A DNA stretch of 64,000 bases from contig JAGHZU010000020.1 of assembly GCA_017745235.1 (NCBI GenBank), forward strand, positions 1 through 64,000, read 5' to 3'. Source of the DNA: Caulobacter sp. Its GTDB lineage: Bacteria; Pseudomonadota; Alphaproteobacteria; Caulobacterales; Caulobacteraceae. This document shows, one piece after another, positions 16,808-27,631 of the stretch; positions within the stretch are counted from its first letter, which is position 1; the number at the start of each line of letters is the position of its first letter. The position numbers were made by a program, and so were the translations under genes. The notes under the pieces were generated by a model. The model did no database searches, was not told where the DNA came from, and saw only the letters and a list, made by a program, of their open reading frames with translations.

Positions 16808-17428
16808 CTAAACCCGTTTCATGCTGATGATCGGCAGCGGCGGGTTCAGGAACTCGCCCTGCATCGCCGGGGTCGGCGCCGGGCCGTCCGCGCGCATGGC
16901 CAGGATCTTCTTCACGACGGCCATGCCCTCGACCACCTGGCCGAAGGCGGCGAAGCCCTGGTTGTCGCCCGGCGCGCCCGGATGGGCGTCGAGATAGGGC
17001 ATGGGGCTGGCGCAGATGAAGAAGTCGGCCGTCGCCGTGCCCGGGGCGTTGCGGGTGATCGAGATCGTGCCCGCCCTGTGCCGAAGGCCGGTGGTCCGGG
17101 TGCTCTCGTGGGCGATCGGGGCGAAGCGGCGGGTGCGCACCGGCGGGCCGCCCTGGATCGTACCGGCCCCTTTCACGCCCTTGGTCTTGGAGGCGCGGTA
17201 GAAGGTCCCGCCGTCGTATTTCTTCGCATCGACATAGCGCAGGAAGTTGCCCGCCGTGATCGGCGCGCGGCCCGTCTCGAGCTCGACCACGATCACGCCC
17301 TGCGGTGTCTGGATGGCCACGCGCGGCTTGGCGCCAGCCGCCGGCGGCGGGGCGGCCAGGGCGGGATGGGCGGCGACCAGACCGACGGCCCCGATCAGTG
17401 TGCGGCGGGCGATCCTGGGGCTGCTCAT
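16808..17428 (-). CDS. Secreted cyclophilin-type peptidyl-prolyl isomerase
   Basis: The 206-residue protein begins MSSPRIARRTLIGAVGLVAA, which has a twin-arginine and hydrophobic core and may be a Tat signal, ending at HPALA. The cyclophilin domain follows: VIVVELETGRAPITAGNFLR, GGTFYRA, IQGGPP and DFFICASPMPYLD, with FAAFGQVVEGM near the end. The domain is cis/trans prolyl isomerase-like and probably periplasmic. Some canonical active-site residues of human cyclophilin are altered, as is common in bacterial secreted homologues. Confidence 0.9.
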   Translation of the reverse strand: MSSPRIARRTLIGAVGLVAAHPALAAPPPAAGAKPRVAIQTPQGVIVVELETGRAPITAGNFLRYVDAKKYDGGTFYRASKTKGVKGAGTIQGGPPVRTRRFAPIAHESTRTTGLRHRAGTISITRNAPGTATADFFICASPMPYLDAHPGAPGDNQGFAAFGQVVEGMAVVKKILAMRADGPAPTPAMQGEFLNPPLPIISMKRV

Positions 17429-17900
17429 GGCTTGGGCTTTCCGGCGACGTTTCGAGATGTTCTCCCATACCGCGCCGGGTGAGGGGGCGTCGACCGTGCG
17501 GTGCGCGGGCCCAATGCAACCTAGAGCTTTCGGCGCGTGGCAAGCCGCGCCTCAAGAGAACAGCGCACGCTGCTTAGACAGGCGGCCTGTCTCGACCAAT
17601 CCTGACGCCCTGTAAACGCGTCCCTAGTCGCACCGGATCGTTTGCGTTCGGCTTGGCTGAAGAGCGGTAAGCTTTGCCGTCGGGGCTGAAAGGTGGGCAG
17701 ATTATGTAATCTATATTGTCGCCTGCACAGATAGTTCATGCTTTCCGGGAAGATGTGTCATCAAATTGTGGGTAACGAGCTCGTACTTTGAATCCATCTT
17801 GGCGACATAATCTCTCGAACTTGACATAAATCCATTTGCCAGGGCGTCCAAAAGCTGCTGAGAGCCGGGGGTATCGGAAGAGTATTCCTTCGGGGAATTT
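17429..17900. other. Intergenic stretch with lower GC and no convincing gene
   Basis: These 472 bases between the cyclophilin and the acyltransferase are visibly more AT-rich than the flanks. They contain an AGATTA-TG-TAATCT inverted repeat at 17699-17712. Small open frames on both strands lack Shine-Dalgarno sites and normal codon bias. The region probably holds promoters for both neighbours. Confidence 0.5.
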
Positions 17901-19046
17901 ATGGGGCGTAAGGCTGTTGTCGGCCTGGATCTCGTGCGGTTCGCTGCCGCACTGAGCGTGGCTTTGTTTCATCTGAGTTATTGGCAATGGGCCGCGCCGG
18001 ACAGTACACCGGGCCGCCTGCTAGGCGATGGTCCGGTGTTCGCCGGCGCCCTGGGCTCGGTCAGCGTGGGCTGGGTCGGAGTCGAGATCTTCTTCGTGAT
18101 CTCGGGTTTCGTGATCGCCTATTCGGCCAACGGCGTCTCGCCCATGCGCTTCGCCGAGAGCCGCACCTTGCGGTTGGTTCCCGGAGGCTGGGTCTGCGCC
18201 CTGATCGCGGCGGGCGCGATAGTGGCTACGGGCGTGATGGCCCTGGACGACTTGGCCGGGCCCTTGGCGCGGAGCCTGGCCTTCTGGCCGACGGGGCCCT
18301 GGATTGACGGCGTCTATTGGACCCTGGGCGTGGAGATCGTCTTCTACGCCCTGGTGTTCGGGATTCTGTGTCTGAACCAGTTCGCGCGGATCGAGGCGGT
18401 GGCGGTGGCCCTCGGCGTGGTCAGCGCCTTGGCCTGGTCGGCCTGGCTGATGACGCGCCATCCCGTGCTGCATAACCTTCTGGCTGGACGTCTGGGGCAG
18501 TTGACCTTGCTGTCCAACGGCTGCCAGTTCGCCTTGGGCCTGGTGTTCTGGCGCGTGATGTCCAAGAGCTGGAACTGGAGTCGGGCGCTGCTGGTCCTGC
18601 TGTGCGTGGTGGGTTCGGCTATCGAGGTCTATTCGGGCGAGCTGGACCATGCCGAGCGGGCCCGGCAGATTCCGCACGTGGCTTCGGCCATCGGCCTGTG
18701 GCTGGTTGGGGTAGCGGCGATCTGGGCCTCGTTCCAGTTCAACGCGACCGTTAGCCGGGCCTTCGGTCGCCTGGGCGGGCTGGTGCGCACGATTGGCCTG
18801 GCCACCTATCCCTTCTATCTGCTGCATGACCCGATCGGGGCTGGCGGCATGGCCGTGGGCATGCGTCTGGGCCTGCCCCCGACAGCGGCCCTGGCCGTGG
18901 GCCTGGCGCTGGCCGCCGCGATGTCGATCGGCGTGGCAACCTATCTGGAGCCGGCCCTGCGGCCGATGCTGGCGGCGATCTTCCGCGGGATCTCGCGGCG
19001 GCTGCCGCAAGGGTCTCGACTGCTCGTCGCCACCAGCACCGTCTGA
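17901..19046 (+). CDS. Acyltransferase family 3 (OafA/YrhL type) membrane protein
   Basis: The 381-residue polytopic protein has about ten hydrophobic segments. It matches acyltransferase-3 signatures: VGLDLVRFAAALSVALFHLS (the R/H catalytic region), GVEIFFVISGFVIAYSANG, and YPFYLLHDPIGAGGMAVG. These enzymes transfer acetyl or succinyl groups to surface glycans or lipids. The substrate cannot be read from sequence. The start at ATG 17901 has only a weak GGGGAA upstream. The 5' part uses more A/T-ending codons than neighbours, and the upstream region is AT-rich, so acquisition by transfer is possible. Confidence 0.88.
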   Translation: MGRKAVVGLDLVRFAAALSVALFHLSYWQWAAPDSTPGRLLGDGPVFAGALGSVSVGWVGVEIFFVISGFVIAYSANGVSPMRFAESRTLRLVPGGWVCALIAAGAIVATGVMALDDLAGPLARSLAFWPTGPWIDGVYWTLGVEIVFYALVFGILCLNQFARIEAVAVALGVVSALAWSAWLMTRHPVLHNLLAGRLGQLTLLSNGCQFALGLVFWRVMSKSWNWSRALLVLLCVVGSAIEVYSGELDHAERARQIPHVASAIGLWLVGVAAIWASFQFNATVSRAFGRLGGLVRTIGLATYPFYLLHDPIGAGGMAVGMRLGLPPTAALAVGLALAAAMSIGVATYLEPALRPMLAAIFRGISRRLPQGSRLLVATSTV

Positions 19047-19056
19047 GGCCTGGAGA

Positions 19057-20679
19057 TCAGGCGCGCAGCCGTCCGGCTCGCTCCAAGGCCGCGGCGACCT
19101 TGTCGCTGGTGCGCAGGGCCAGGGCGGCGATGGTCAGGGTCGGGTTGGCCCAGCCCGAGGTCGGGAAGACGGAGCTGCCCAGCACATAGAGGTTGTCGAC
19201 CCCGTGCACGCGGCCGTCGGCGTCCACCACGCCCCGGCGCGGGTCGTCCGACATCCGGGTCGTTCCCATGTGGTGATAGCCGCCGATCGGGTGGACGCTG
19301 ACCAGCGGGTCGGTGCGCCAGCCGCCCTCGGGATCGGCCAGCCAGTCGGCGGCCTCGACCTTGCCCATCTTCAGGCGGCGCAGCTCGCGGTCCAGGGCCG
19401 CGACCAGCCGCTCGACGCTGCGCACGTCCAGGGCGTTGGTGCGCCAGTCCAGGGCTACGCGCGGCAGGCCCAGGGCGTCAGCCTGGTCGGTCAGGCGGAT
19501 GCGGCTGGCCGGGTTGGGCGACTGCTCGGCGCGGACCACCAGGGCCAGGTCCCGCAGGCCGGCCTTGTGCAGAAGCCAGGGCCGGAGCGGATCGACGCGA
19601 CGCTGAGCCCAGGTGGCGGCCTTCTTGGTGGCCATCCAGACGGTGCGGCCGATCTTGGTCGGCTCCAGGCTGTGCTTGGCCTTGGAATAGGCGCGCACGG
19701 CCATGAACGCCTTGCCGTCGGCGGGCGGGCGAGCGGCGATGGTCAGCGAGGTGTTCAGGACGCCTTCGCGTTCCTGCAGCGCCTCGCTGGGCGTCAGCAG
19801 GGCGGCCAGCGACTGGCCTTCCACCGTGTGCGAGCGGCCGAACGCCTTGAGTAGGGCCCAGGCGCCGCGTCCGGTCACCCGGCCGCCGCGCGCGTGCGGA
19901 TGCTCCATGAAGTAGCGGCCCACCTGGTCGTGGGCGTTGCCTACGCCCGTGGGCAAGACCGAGCGCGAGGCCAGCAGCAGGCGCGGGTTCTCCATGCCTC
20001 CGGCGGCCAGCAGGAAGGCCCGGGCGCGCACGGTCAGGCGGCGGCCGTTCAGGCTGCGGGCCTTGATTTCACGCACCGTTCCGGCGCCTTCCGACAGGCC
20101 GATCTCGGTGGTCGTGGCGTGGGTGACGATCGTGCAGCGCGGATGGGCCGCCAGGTCGGCGCAGGCCTTGAAGGTGAAGCGGTCGAACTTGCGGTCGAAG
20201 ATCCAGAGCCTGGTGGCCAGCTCGGCCTCGTCGAACGCTGGGCGGGGCAGGGCGTCCTGGCCGATCGTCGCCAGGTCCGGGGCGTCGGCCGGCAGCTCGA
20301 ACTGCGGCCGGGCCTTGGCGTAATAGGCCGCCAGCTCGTCCCAGCCGATCGGCCAGCCGCTGTGCGGCACCCAGTCCCGGGCCCTCAGGTCGATCGGGTC
20401 CAGCTCGGCCACGCGGCCGCCCCAGATGGCGGTGGTGCCGCCGAAGAAGCGCAGGCGCGCGTCGCGCAGGTCGTAATAGTCCTCGCCCACGTTCTGGCCG
20501 GCGTTGAGGGCGGCGGTCTCGGCCTCGTAGTCCAGTCCGCCGCTCTCCAGCAGCGTCACCGTGCGACCCTGATCCAGAAGCCGGCGAGCGGCGATGATGC
20601 CCGCCGCGCCCGCGCCGACGATGCAGACTTCGGTGTCGCGCGAGACGTCGGCCTGCGCGTCGAAAAGGTCGAGATGCAT
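19057..20679 (-). CDS. GMC family FAD-dependent oxidoreductase
   Basis: The 540-residue protein has an FAD-binding beta-alpha-beta motif at residues 18-50 (VCIVGAGAAGIIAARRLLDQ) and the GMC C-terminal signature GYHHMGTTRMSDDPRRGVVD, then GLD-like and SGWANPTLTIAALALRTSD. GMC enzymes oxidise alcohols or sugars with FAD; the substrate is not determined here. It starts 17 bases after the stop of the anti-sigma-like gene upstream, so they form a two-gene unit, and it ends next to the convergent acyltransferase gene. Confidence 0.9.
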   Translation of the reverse strand: MHLDLFDAQADVSRDTEVCIVGAGAAGIIAARRLLDQGRTVTLLESGGLDYEAETAALNAGQNVGEDYYDLRDARLRFFGGTTAIWGGRVAELDPIDLRARDWVPHSGWPIGWDELAAYYAKARPQFELPADAPDLATIGQDALPRPAFDEAELATRLWIFDRKFDRFTFKACADLAAHPRCTIVTHATTTEIGLSEGAGTVREIKARSLNGRRLTVRARAFLLAAGGMENPRLLLASRSVLPTGVGNAHDQVGRYFMEHPHARGGRVTGRGAWALLKAFGRSHTVEGQSLAALLTPSEALQEREGVLNTSLTIAARPPADGKAFMAVRAYSKAKHSLEPTKIGRTVWMATKKAATWAQRRVDPLRPWLLHKAGLRDLALVVRAEQSPNPASRIRLTDQADALGLPRVALDWRTNALDVRSVERLVAALDRELRRLKMGKVEAADWLADPEGGWRTDPLVSVHPIGGYHHMGTTRMSDDPRRGVVDADGRVHGVDNLYVLGSSVFPTSGWANPTLTIAALALRTSDKVAAALERAGRLRA

Positions 20680-20696
20680 GCTTGAACTCTTTTACT

Positions 20697-21428
20697 CTAA
20701 CTCGTGACCAGCGGCGCGGCGGCCAGGGCGGCGGCGTCGCGCTTGAGGTTATCCAGCGACCTGGCCCCCAGCAGCGCGTAGCCGAACGGCCCGCGTTCCC
20801 AGTAGACGACGTCCGCCCCGTCCGATCGGGTCAGCTCGGGGCGGGCCGTGGCGCTGGAGCGCGCGCGCACGGCGAACAGGGTCAGGCGCTCGTTCTGCGG
20901 CGTGCTGATCAGCAGGTGCGCGCTCGGTCCGTCGTCGGACGGATAGAGCTGTGCGTCCACGATCCGCCAGCCCGGAGGCAGGGCCGGCAGCTCCAGACTG
21001 GCCATCCGCCGCAGTTCGCTCGGGTCGAACCGCGGGCTTTCCGCCTGCGAGGCCATGGCCACGCGCAGCAGCGTCGTGCGGTGCGAGACCACGGCGTCCT
21101 CGACGAAGTCGGGCGGGGCGAACGGCAGTTCGCGGCGGAATTGGTTGGCGAGAAGCATCAGGGTGGTGGCGACCAGGCAGCAGCCCAGCACGGCCGCGGT
21201 TCGCACATAGGTCCGCCGGCGGGGGGTTTTTACCCCCACGGGCCCCCTGCTCGCGCTTCTGTGAAGTTGCCCCATGACCTGGGCGGCCAGGTCGGGATTG
21301 CAGGCCAGGTAGCCCTCCATCTGGCGGCGGCCCTCGGCGTCCAGCTCGCCGGCGATATAGGCCTGCAGGCGCTCGGGCGTGGCCAGCAGGGGGGCGCCGG
21401 CGGCGTCGTCGTTGGCGGCCTGGGTCAT
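20697..21428 (-). CDS. Anti-sigma-factor-like single-pass membrane protein
   Basis: The 243-residue protein has an N-terminal cytoplasmic part of the anti-sigma type (ERLQAYIAGELDAEGRRQME). One transmembrane helix follows at about residues 79-97 (TAAVLGCCLVATTLMLLAN), then a periplasmic domain with AFP-like and YWERGPFGYALLG segments. The zinc-finger H-x3-C-x2-C motif is absent. No ECF sigma factor gene is adjacent; proB is upstream. It likely regulates an unlinked sigma factor and is paired with the GMC oxidoreductase. The anti-sigma call is inference from architecture. Confidence 0.65.
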   Translation of the reverse strand: MTQAANDDAAGAPLLATPERLQAYIAGELDAEGRRQMEGYLACNPDLAAQVMGQLHRSASRGPVGVKTPRRRTYVRTAAVLGCCLVATTLMLLANQFRRELPFAPPDFVEDAVVSHRTTLLRVAMASQAESPRFDPSELRRMASLELPALPPGWRIVDAQLYPSDDGPSAHLLISTPQNERLTLFAVRARSSATARPELTRSDGADVVYWERGPFGYALLGARSLDNLKRDAAALAAAPLVTS

Positions 21429-21564
21429 GGTCGTCCGTCTCCCCCAAGGGACCGTCGCGGCCCTCCACCCCTCTACGTGCGCCCGCGAGCGGCGCTGTCG
21501 TCAAGAGGCGCGCGGACCTGAGCACGACTTGGCGGCGGGCTTGTGGCCAGGGCGATGCGTGGGT

Positions 21565-22694
21565 TCAGTCCACCGCCAGGTCGTCTGCGTGGATCATCGG
21601 GCCTTCGGTGAAGCCCAGCTCGGCCTCGATGGCGTCGCTGCGCAGGCCGGCGATCCTGTGGGCGTCGGCGCTGTCGTAGCGAACCAGCCCCCGGGCGATC
21701 TCGCGCCCGGTCTCGTCGCGCACGCGCACGGCGTCGCCCTTGTCGAATGGCCCCTCGATCGCGCGCACGCCAGCGGCCAGCAGGCTCTTCCCCCTAGCCA
21801 GAGCCGCGGCGGCGCCCTCGTCCACCGTCAGCCAGCCCTGGGGGGCCAGCGAGCCGGCGATCCAGGCCTTGTAGGCGGCCGACGGGCTGGCTCCGGCTTC
21901 GATCACGGTGGCCTTGGCCCCGTCCTCGATGGCCTGCACCGGGGAGGGCCTCGAGCCCAGGGTGATCAGGGTGGCGCAGCCGGCGGCCCGGGCGATGCGG
22001 GCGGCGGCGATCTTGGTGGCCATGCCGCCGGTGCCGACCCCGGCCGAGGCGTTGGCCCCTTCGGCCATGCCGGCGATCTCGGGCGTGATCTCGGCCACGC
22101 GCTCGATGTGGGTGGCGGACGGGTCGCGACGCGGGTCGGCGGTGTAGAGGCCGTCGATGTCCGACAGCAGGACCAGCAGGTCCGCCCCCACCATCTGGGC
22201 TACGCGCGCGGCCAGACGGTCGTTGTCGCCGTAACGGATTTCCTCGGTCACCACGGTGTCGTTCTCGTTGACGACGGGCACGACCGACAGCTCGATCAGG
22301 GTCTCGGCCGTGGCGCGGGCGTTCAGCCAGCGGCGGCGCACCTCGGTGTCGTCGCGGGTCAGCAGGATCTGCGCCGCGCCGATCCCATGCGGCTCGAGAG
22401 CCTCCTCCCAGGCGCGCATCAGCACCGACTGGCCGGCGGCCGCGGCGGCCTGCTTCTCCGGAAGGGTCAGGGACCTGCGACCTGTCAGCCCCAGGCGACG
22501 ACGGCCCAGGGCCACCGCGCCGGAGGAGACCACCACCACCTGCTGCCCCCGCGCCCGCAGGCGGGCCACGTCCGCGCAGAAGGCGGCCAGCCAGGCGCGG
22601 TCGGGCGCGCCGGTGGCGGCGTCCACCAGCAAGGCCGAGCCCACCTTGAAGACGACGCGCCGAGCCTTCGCGAGCGCTTCCCCCGAAGAGCTCA

Positions 22695-22695
<1 letters not shown>
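21565..22695 (-). CDS. proB: Glutamate 5-kinase
   Basis: The 376-residue protein has an amino-acid kinase domain: [45 protein letters not shown] and [19 protein letters not shown]-terminal PUA domain follows at about residues 285-370. It catalyses the first step of proline synthesis. The start ATG 22695 overlaps the obgE stop (TAATG), so the two are co-translated. proA is separated by about 4.8 kb of accessory genes. Confidence 0.95.
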
Positions 22696-25492
<2,797 letters not shown>

Positions 25493-25590
25493 GACGCGCC
25501 TCCCGTGCTCGGTCCTTCTAGGTGGGGACCGTTGCGCTCCGATTTCAGGCCTGGGGTCCAATTGCGGCCGAGAAAATTTTTGGAGCGCGG

Positions 25591-25631
25591 ACAAAACAAA
25601 AGCGGGGAGCCCGGCGTCCGGACTCCCCGCT
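25591..25631 (-). terminator. Rho-independent terminator of the rplU-rpmA operon
   Basis: A 9-bp stem (AGCGGGGAG at 25601-25609 with CTCCCCGCT at 25623-25631) has an inner GCCCGGCGTCCGG loop region. On the minus strand it is followed by TTTGTTTTGT. It lies 67 bases after the rpmA stop. Confidence 0.85.
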
Positions 25632-25697
25632 AGAGGTCTTGTCGTGTCCGGATCGCTATCTTCTTCAGAAGCGCGACCCGGTCAGTACGTGGTGCGC

Positions 25698-25967
25698 TTA
25701 TTCGGCGGCCTGGGCTGCCGGGGTCACGTTCACGTAGGTGCGGTTGCCGCGCTTGGTGACAAACTTCACCGCGCCTTCGACGGTCGCGAAGAGGGTATGG
25801 TCCTTGCCGATACCCACGCCGGCGCCCGGCCAGAACTTGGTGCCGCGCTGACGCACGAGGATGTTGCCGGCGAGAACCTTCTCGCCGCCGAACTTCTTTA
25901 CGCCGAGGCGCTTCGACTCTGAGTCGCGACCGTTGCTGGACGAGCCGCCAGATTTCTTGTGAGCCAT
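25698..25967 (-). CDS. rpmA: 50S ribosomal protein L27
   Basis: The 89-residue protein begins [20 protein letters not shown] and has the L27 sequence [20 protein letters not shown]. The N-terminal segment contacts the peptidyl-transferase centre. It is co-transcribed with rplU 32 bases upstream and followed by a strong terminator. Confidence 0.98.
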   Translation of the reverse strand: MAHKKSGGSSSNGRDSESKRLGVKKFGGEKVLAGNILVRQRGTKFWPGAGVGIGKDHTLFATVEGAVKFVTKRGNRTYVNVTPAAQAAE

Positions 25968-25999
25968 TGTGCTCTCCTGATCCTAGATGGCGAGGCCGA

Positions 26000-26578
26000 T
26001 TAGGCTTCGCCGTCTTCCTTGGCGGCGGCCTTTTTCGGGGCGGCCTTCTTCTTCGGGGCGGCGGTCGGTTCGGCGTGCTCGACGACGACGGCTTCGACCT
26101 TGGCCGAGGACTTCGAGGCCTTCTTGGCCACGGTCTCGACTTCCACCTTGGCGGGGGTCACCGGAGCGACGGCGGCGACGGCCGCATCACCCAGGCCGCG
26201 AGCGCGCGCGTCCAGGATGATCTTCGGGGTCAGGTCGACCGTGCCGTCCCACTTGGCTTCCTTGCCGGCGCCGGCGACCGAGGTCACGCGCACGACCGAC
26301 TCGGTCTGGCGGTGGCCGCGAGTGCGGCGATAGCCCTGGCGGCGGATCTTCTTGAAGATCTTCACCTTCTCACCCTTGCGGGTTTCGATCAGGGTGCCGG
26401 AGACGACAGCGCCGTCCACCGTGGGGGCGCCGACCGTCACGGCCTCGCCTTCGCCAAGCATCAGAACTTCGCCGAAAGCGACTTCCGCGCCCGGTTCACC
26501 GTCGAGCTTTTCGACAACCAGCAGATCGCCGGCTTGGACCCGGTACTGCTTGCCGCCGGTTTTGATCACCGCGTACAT
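26000..26578 (-). CDS. rplU: 50S ribosomal protein L21 with Ala/Lys-rich C-terminal extension
   Basis: The first about 105 residues are a normal L21 (MYAVIKTGGKQYRVQAGDLL, KIFKKIRRQGYRRTRGHRQ). The total length is 192, against about 103 in E. coli. The extra 85 residues are rich in Ala, Val, Lys and Pro (KKASKSSAKVEAVV, APKKKAAPKKAAAKEDG). Such tails occur in related alphaproteobacteria; their role is unknown. A sigma-70-type promoter lies about 80 bases upstream on the minus strand. Confidence 0.95.
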   Translation of the reverse strand: MYAVIKTGGKQYRVQAGDLLVVEKLDGEPGAEVAFGEVLMLGEGEAVTVGAPTVDGAVVSGTLIETRKGEKVKIFKKIRRQGYRRTRGHRQTESVVRVTSVAGAGKEAKWDGTVDLTPKIILDARARGLGDAAVAAVAPVTPAKVEVETVAKKASKSSAKVEAVVVEHAEPTAAPKKKAAPKKAAAKEDGEA

Positions 26579-26655
26579 AGGTTAGCGCCTTAAGAAACGT
26601 GCGTTCGCAAAATGGGGAACGCCCGCTGGGAGACCCTGCGGGCGAGAGGGGCGCA

Positions 26656-26683
26656 CTTATACCGTCGAAAGCCTCTGAGTCAA
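26656..26683 (-). promoter_or_regulatory. Sigma-70 type promoter of rplU-rpmA
   Basis: On the minus strand TTGACT (26683-26678) and TATAAG (26661-26656) are separated by 16 bases. Both hexamers are close to consensus. It lies about 80 bases before the rplU start codon, which fits a strong ribosomal-protein promoter. Confidence 0.8.
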
Positions 26684-26727
26684 CGGCGAACGGCGCCGGA
26701 CCGCTTGACTAAAATCGCGACGCAGAC

Positions 26728-26913
26728 CTAGGCGGCCAAACGCGGGAAGGCCCGGGCGGCGTGTTCCCGCGCCGGCCCCGGAAAGGTCCGGGAATCGGCC
26801 GCCGGCGGCGTCGCTTCGACAAGGAGCGCCTTGCCCGGAAGCGCGGACGCAACCAACTGGTGACCGGCGCGGACGTCATGTCGCGCAGGATCGGCGTCGT
26901 AGAGGCTGGCGTG
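26728..26913 (-). pseudogene. Possible 3' gene remnant with coding-like bias
   Basis: An open minus-strand frame of 61 codons runs from just after an in-frame TAA (26916-26914) to TAG (26730-26728). It has strong G/C third-position bias and reads SLYDADPARHDVRAGHQLV ... PRLAA. No ATG or GTG starts the frame; the only candidate is an internal TTG without a Shine-Dalgarno site. It may be the tail of a gene whose 5' part was lost, or a chance open frame in GC-rich DNA. It shares the gap between rplU and the Zur-like promoter. Confidence 0.35.
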
Positions 26914-26933
26914 TTATTTTATAACAGTATATA
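26912..26933 (+). promoter_or_regulatory. Zur-like palindrome overlapping a promoter
   Basis: TGTTATTTTATAACA (26912-26926) is a perfect TGTTAT-TTT-ATAACA palindrome. A TATATA -10-like element at 26928-26933 follows immediately and sits 10 bases before the GTG start at 26944, so the transcript may be leaderless. Zinc-uptake regulator sites in proteobacteria have GTTAT...ATAAC arms. The downstream gene pair (membrane transporter and His-rich COG0523 GTPase) fits zinc control. Zur binding itself is inference. Confidence 0.6.
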
Positions 26934-26943
26934 GCTACGCCGC

Positions 26944-27570
26944 GTGAACACGACCTTCTTCGCCTCCGTCGCCGCCACCGGGTTCGTCGTGGCCTTCCTG
27001 CATGCGGCCTTGCCCACGCATTGGCTGCCGTTCGTGCTGGTGGGGCGCGCGCAGAAGTGGACCACCGGCCGCACCCTGGGCGTCACGCTGCTGGCGGGGC
27101 TGGGCCACGTCAGCCTGACGATCGTGCTGGGCCTAGCCGTGGTGGCCGCCGGCCTGGTGGCCGAGCCACACCTGGGCGATTCCTTCCACTGGCTGGTGGG
27201 GGGGCTGATGGCTGCGCTGGGGCTCTTCTATCTGCTGCGGGGCCGTCACCGGCACGCCCAGATGGACGGGACCCGCAAGTTCGCCTCCGACCGCGCGGCG
27301 ATAACGGCCCTGGTCGTTCTTCTGACCCTGTCGCCGTGCGAGGCCTTCCTTCCCTATTATCTTGCGGGCATGGAGCACGGCGTGGGCGGCTTCGTCACGC
27401 TCAGCGCCGTGCTGTTGGCGGCCACGTCGGCCGGCATGCTGCTGTTCACGGGCCTCAGTCTGGCGGGCTTCAACCGCCTGGGGCTGGCGCGGCTGGAGCA
27501 GTACGAAGAGATCATCCTGGGCGGCGCCCTGATCCTGATCGGTGCGGCCGTGGCCTTTTTGAAGACCTGA
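26944..27570 (+). CDS. Small polytopic membrane transporter, probably metal-related
   Basis: The 208-residue protein with about six membrane helices starts at GTG 26944 with no Shine-Dalgarno site. It resembles the UreH/NiCoT/RcnA-like or TauE-like group, with potential metal ligands in FLHAALPTHWLPFVLVGRAQ and in LSPCEAFLPYYLAGMEHG and a basic His loop RGRHRHAQMD. The exact family and substrate are uncertain. A Zur-like palindrome precedes it, and a zinc-binding type GTPase gene follows after 61 bases, so a role in zinc or cobalt/nickel balance is inferred. Confidence 0.75.
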   Translation: MNTTFFASVAATGFVVAFLHAALPTHWLPFVLVGRAQKWTTGRTLGVTLLAGLGHVSLTIVLGLAVVAAGLVAEPHLGDSFHWLVGGLMAALGLFYLLRGRHRHAQMDGTRKFASDRAAITALVVLLTLSPCEAFLPYYLAGMEHGVGGFVTLSAVLLAATSAGMLLFTGLSLAGFNRLGLARLEQYEEIILGGALILIGAAVAFLKT

Positions 27571-27631
27571 TCCGGAGGGCGTCGCACCGCCCCCGCTTCC
27601 CCCGGGCCGCCATCGCTCCTAAATAGCGGCC

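Noticed and set aside
15432..17555. A 707-codon minus-strand frame that would extend proA upstream.
   Set aside because: ProA proper starts at 16715. The extra N-terminal part overlaps the cyclophilin gene in another frame and has Arg/Gly-rich composition.
17736..17987. An 83-codon minus-strand frame in the AT-richer gap before the acyltransferase.
   Set aside because: It overlaps the acyltransferase start on the other strand and has no Shine-Dalgarno site or recognisable domain.
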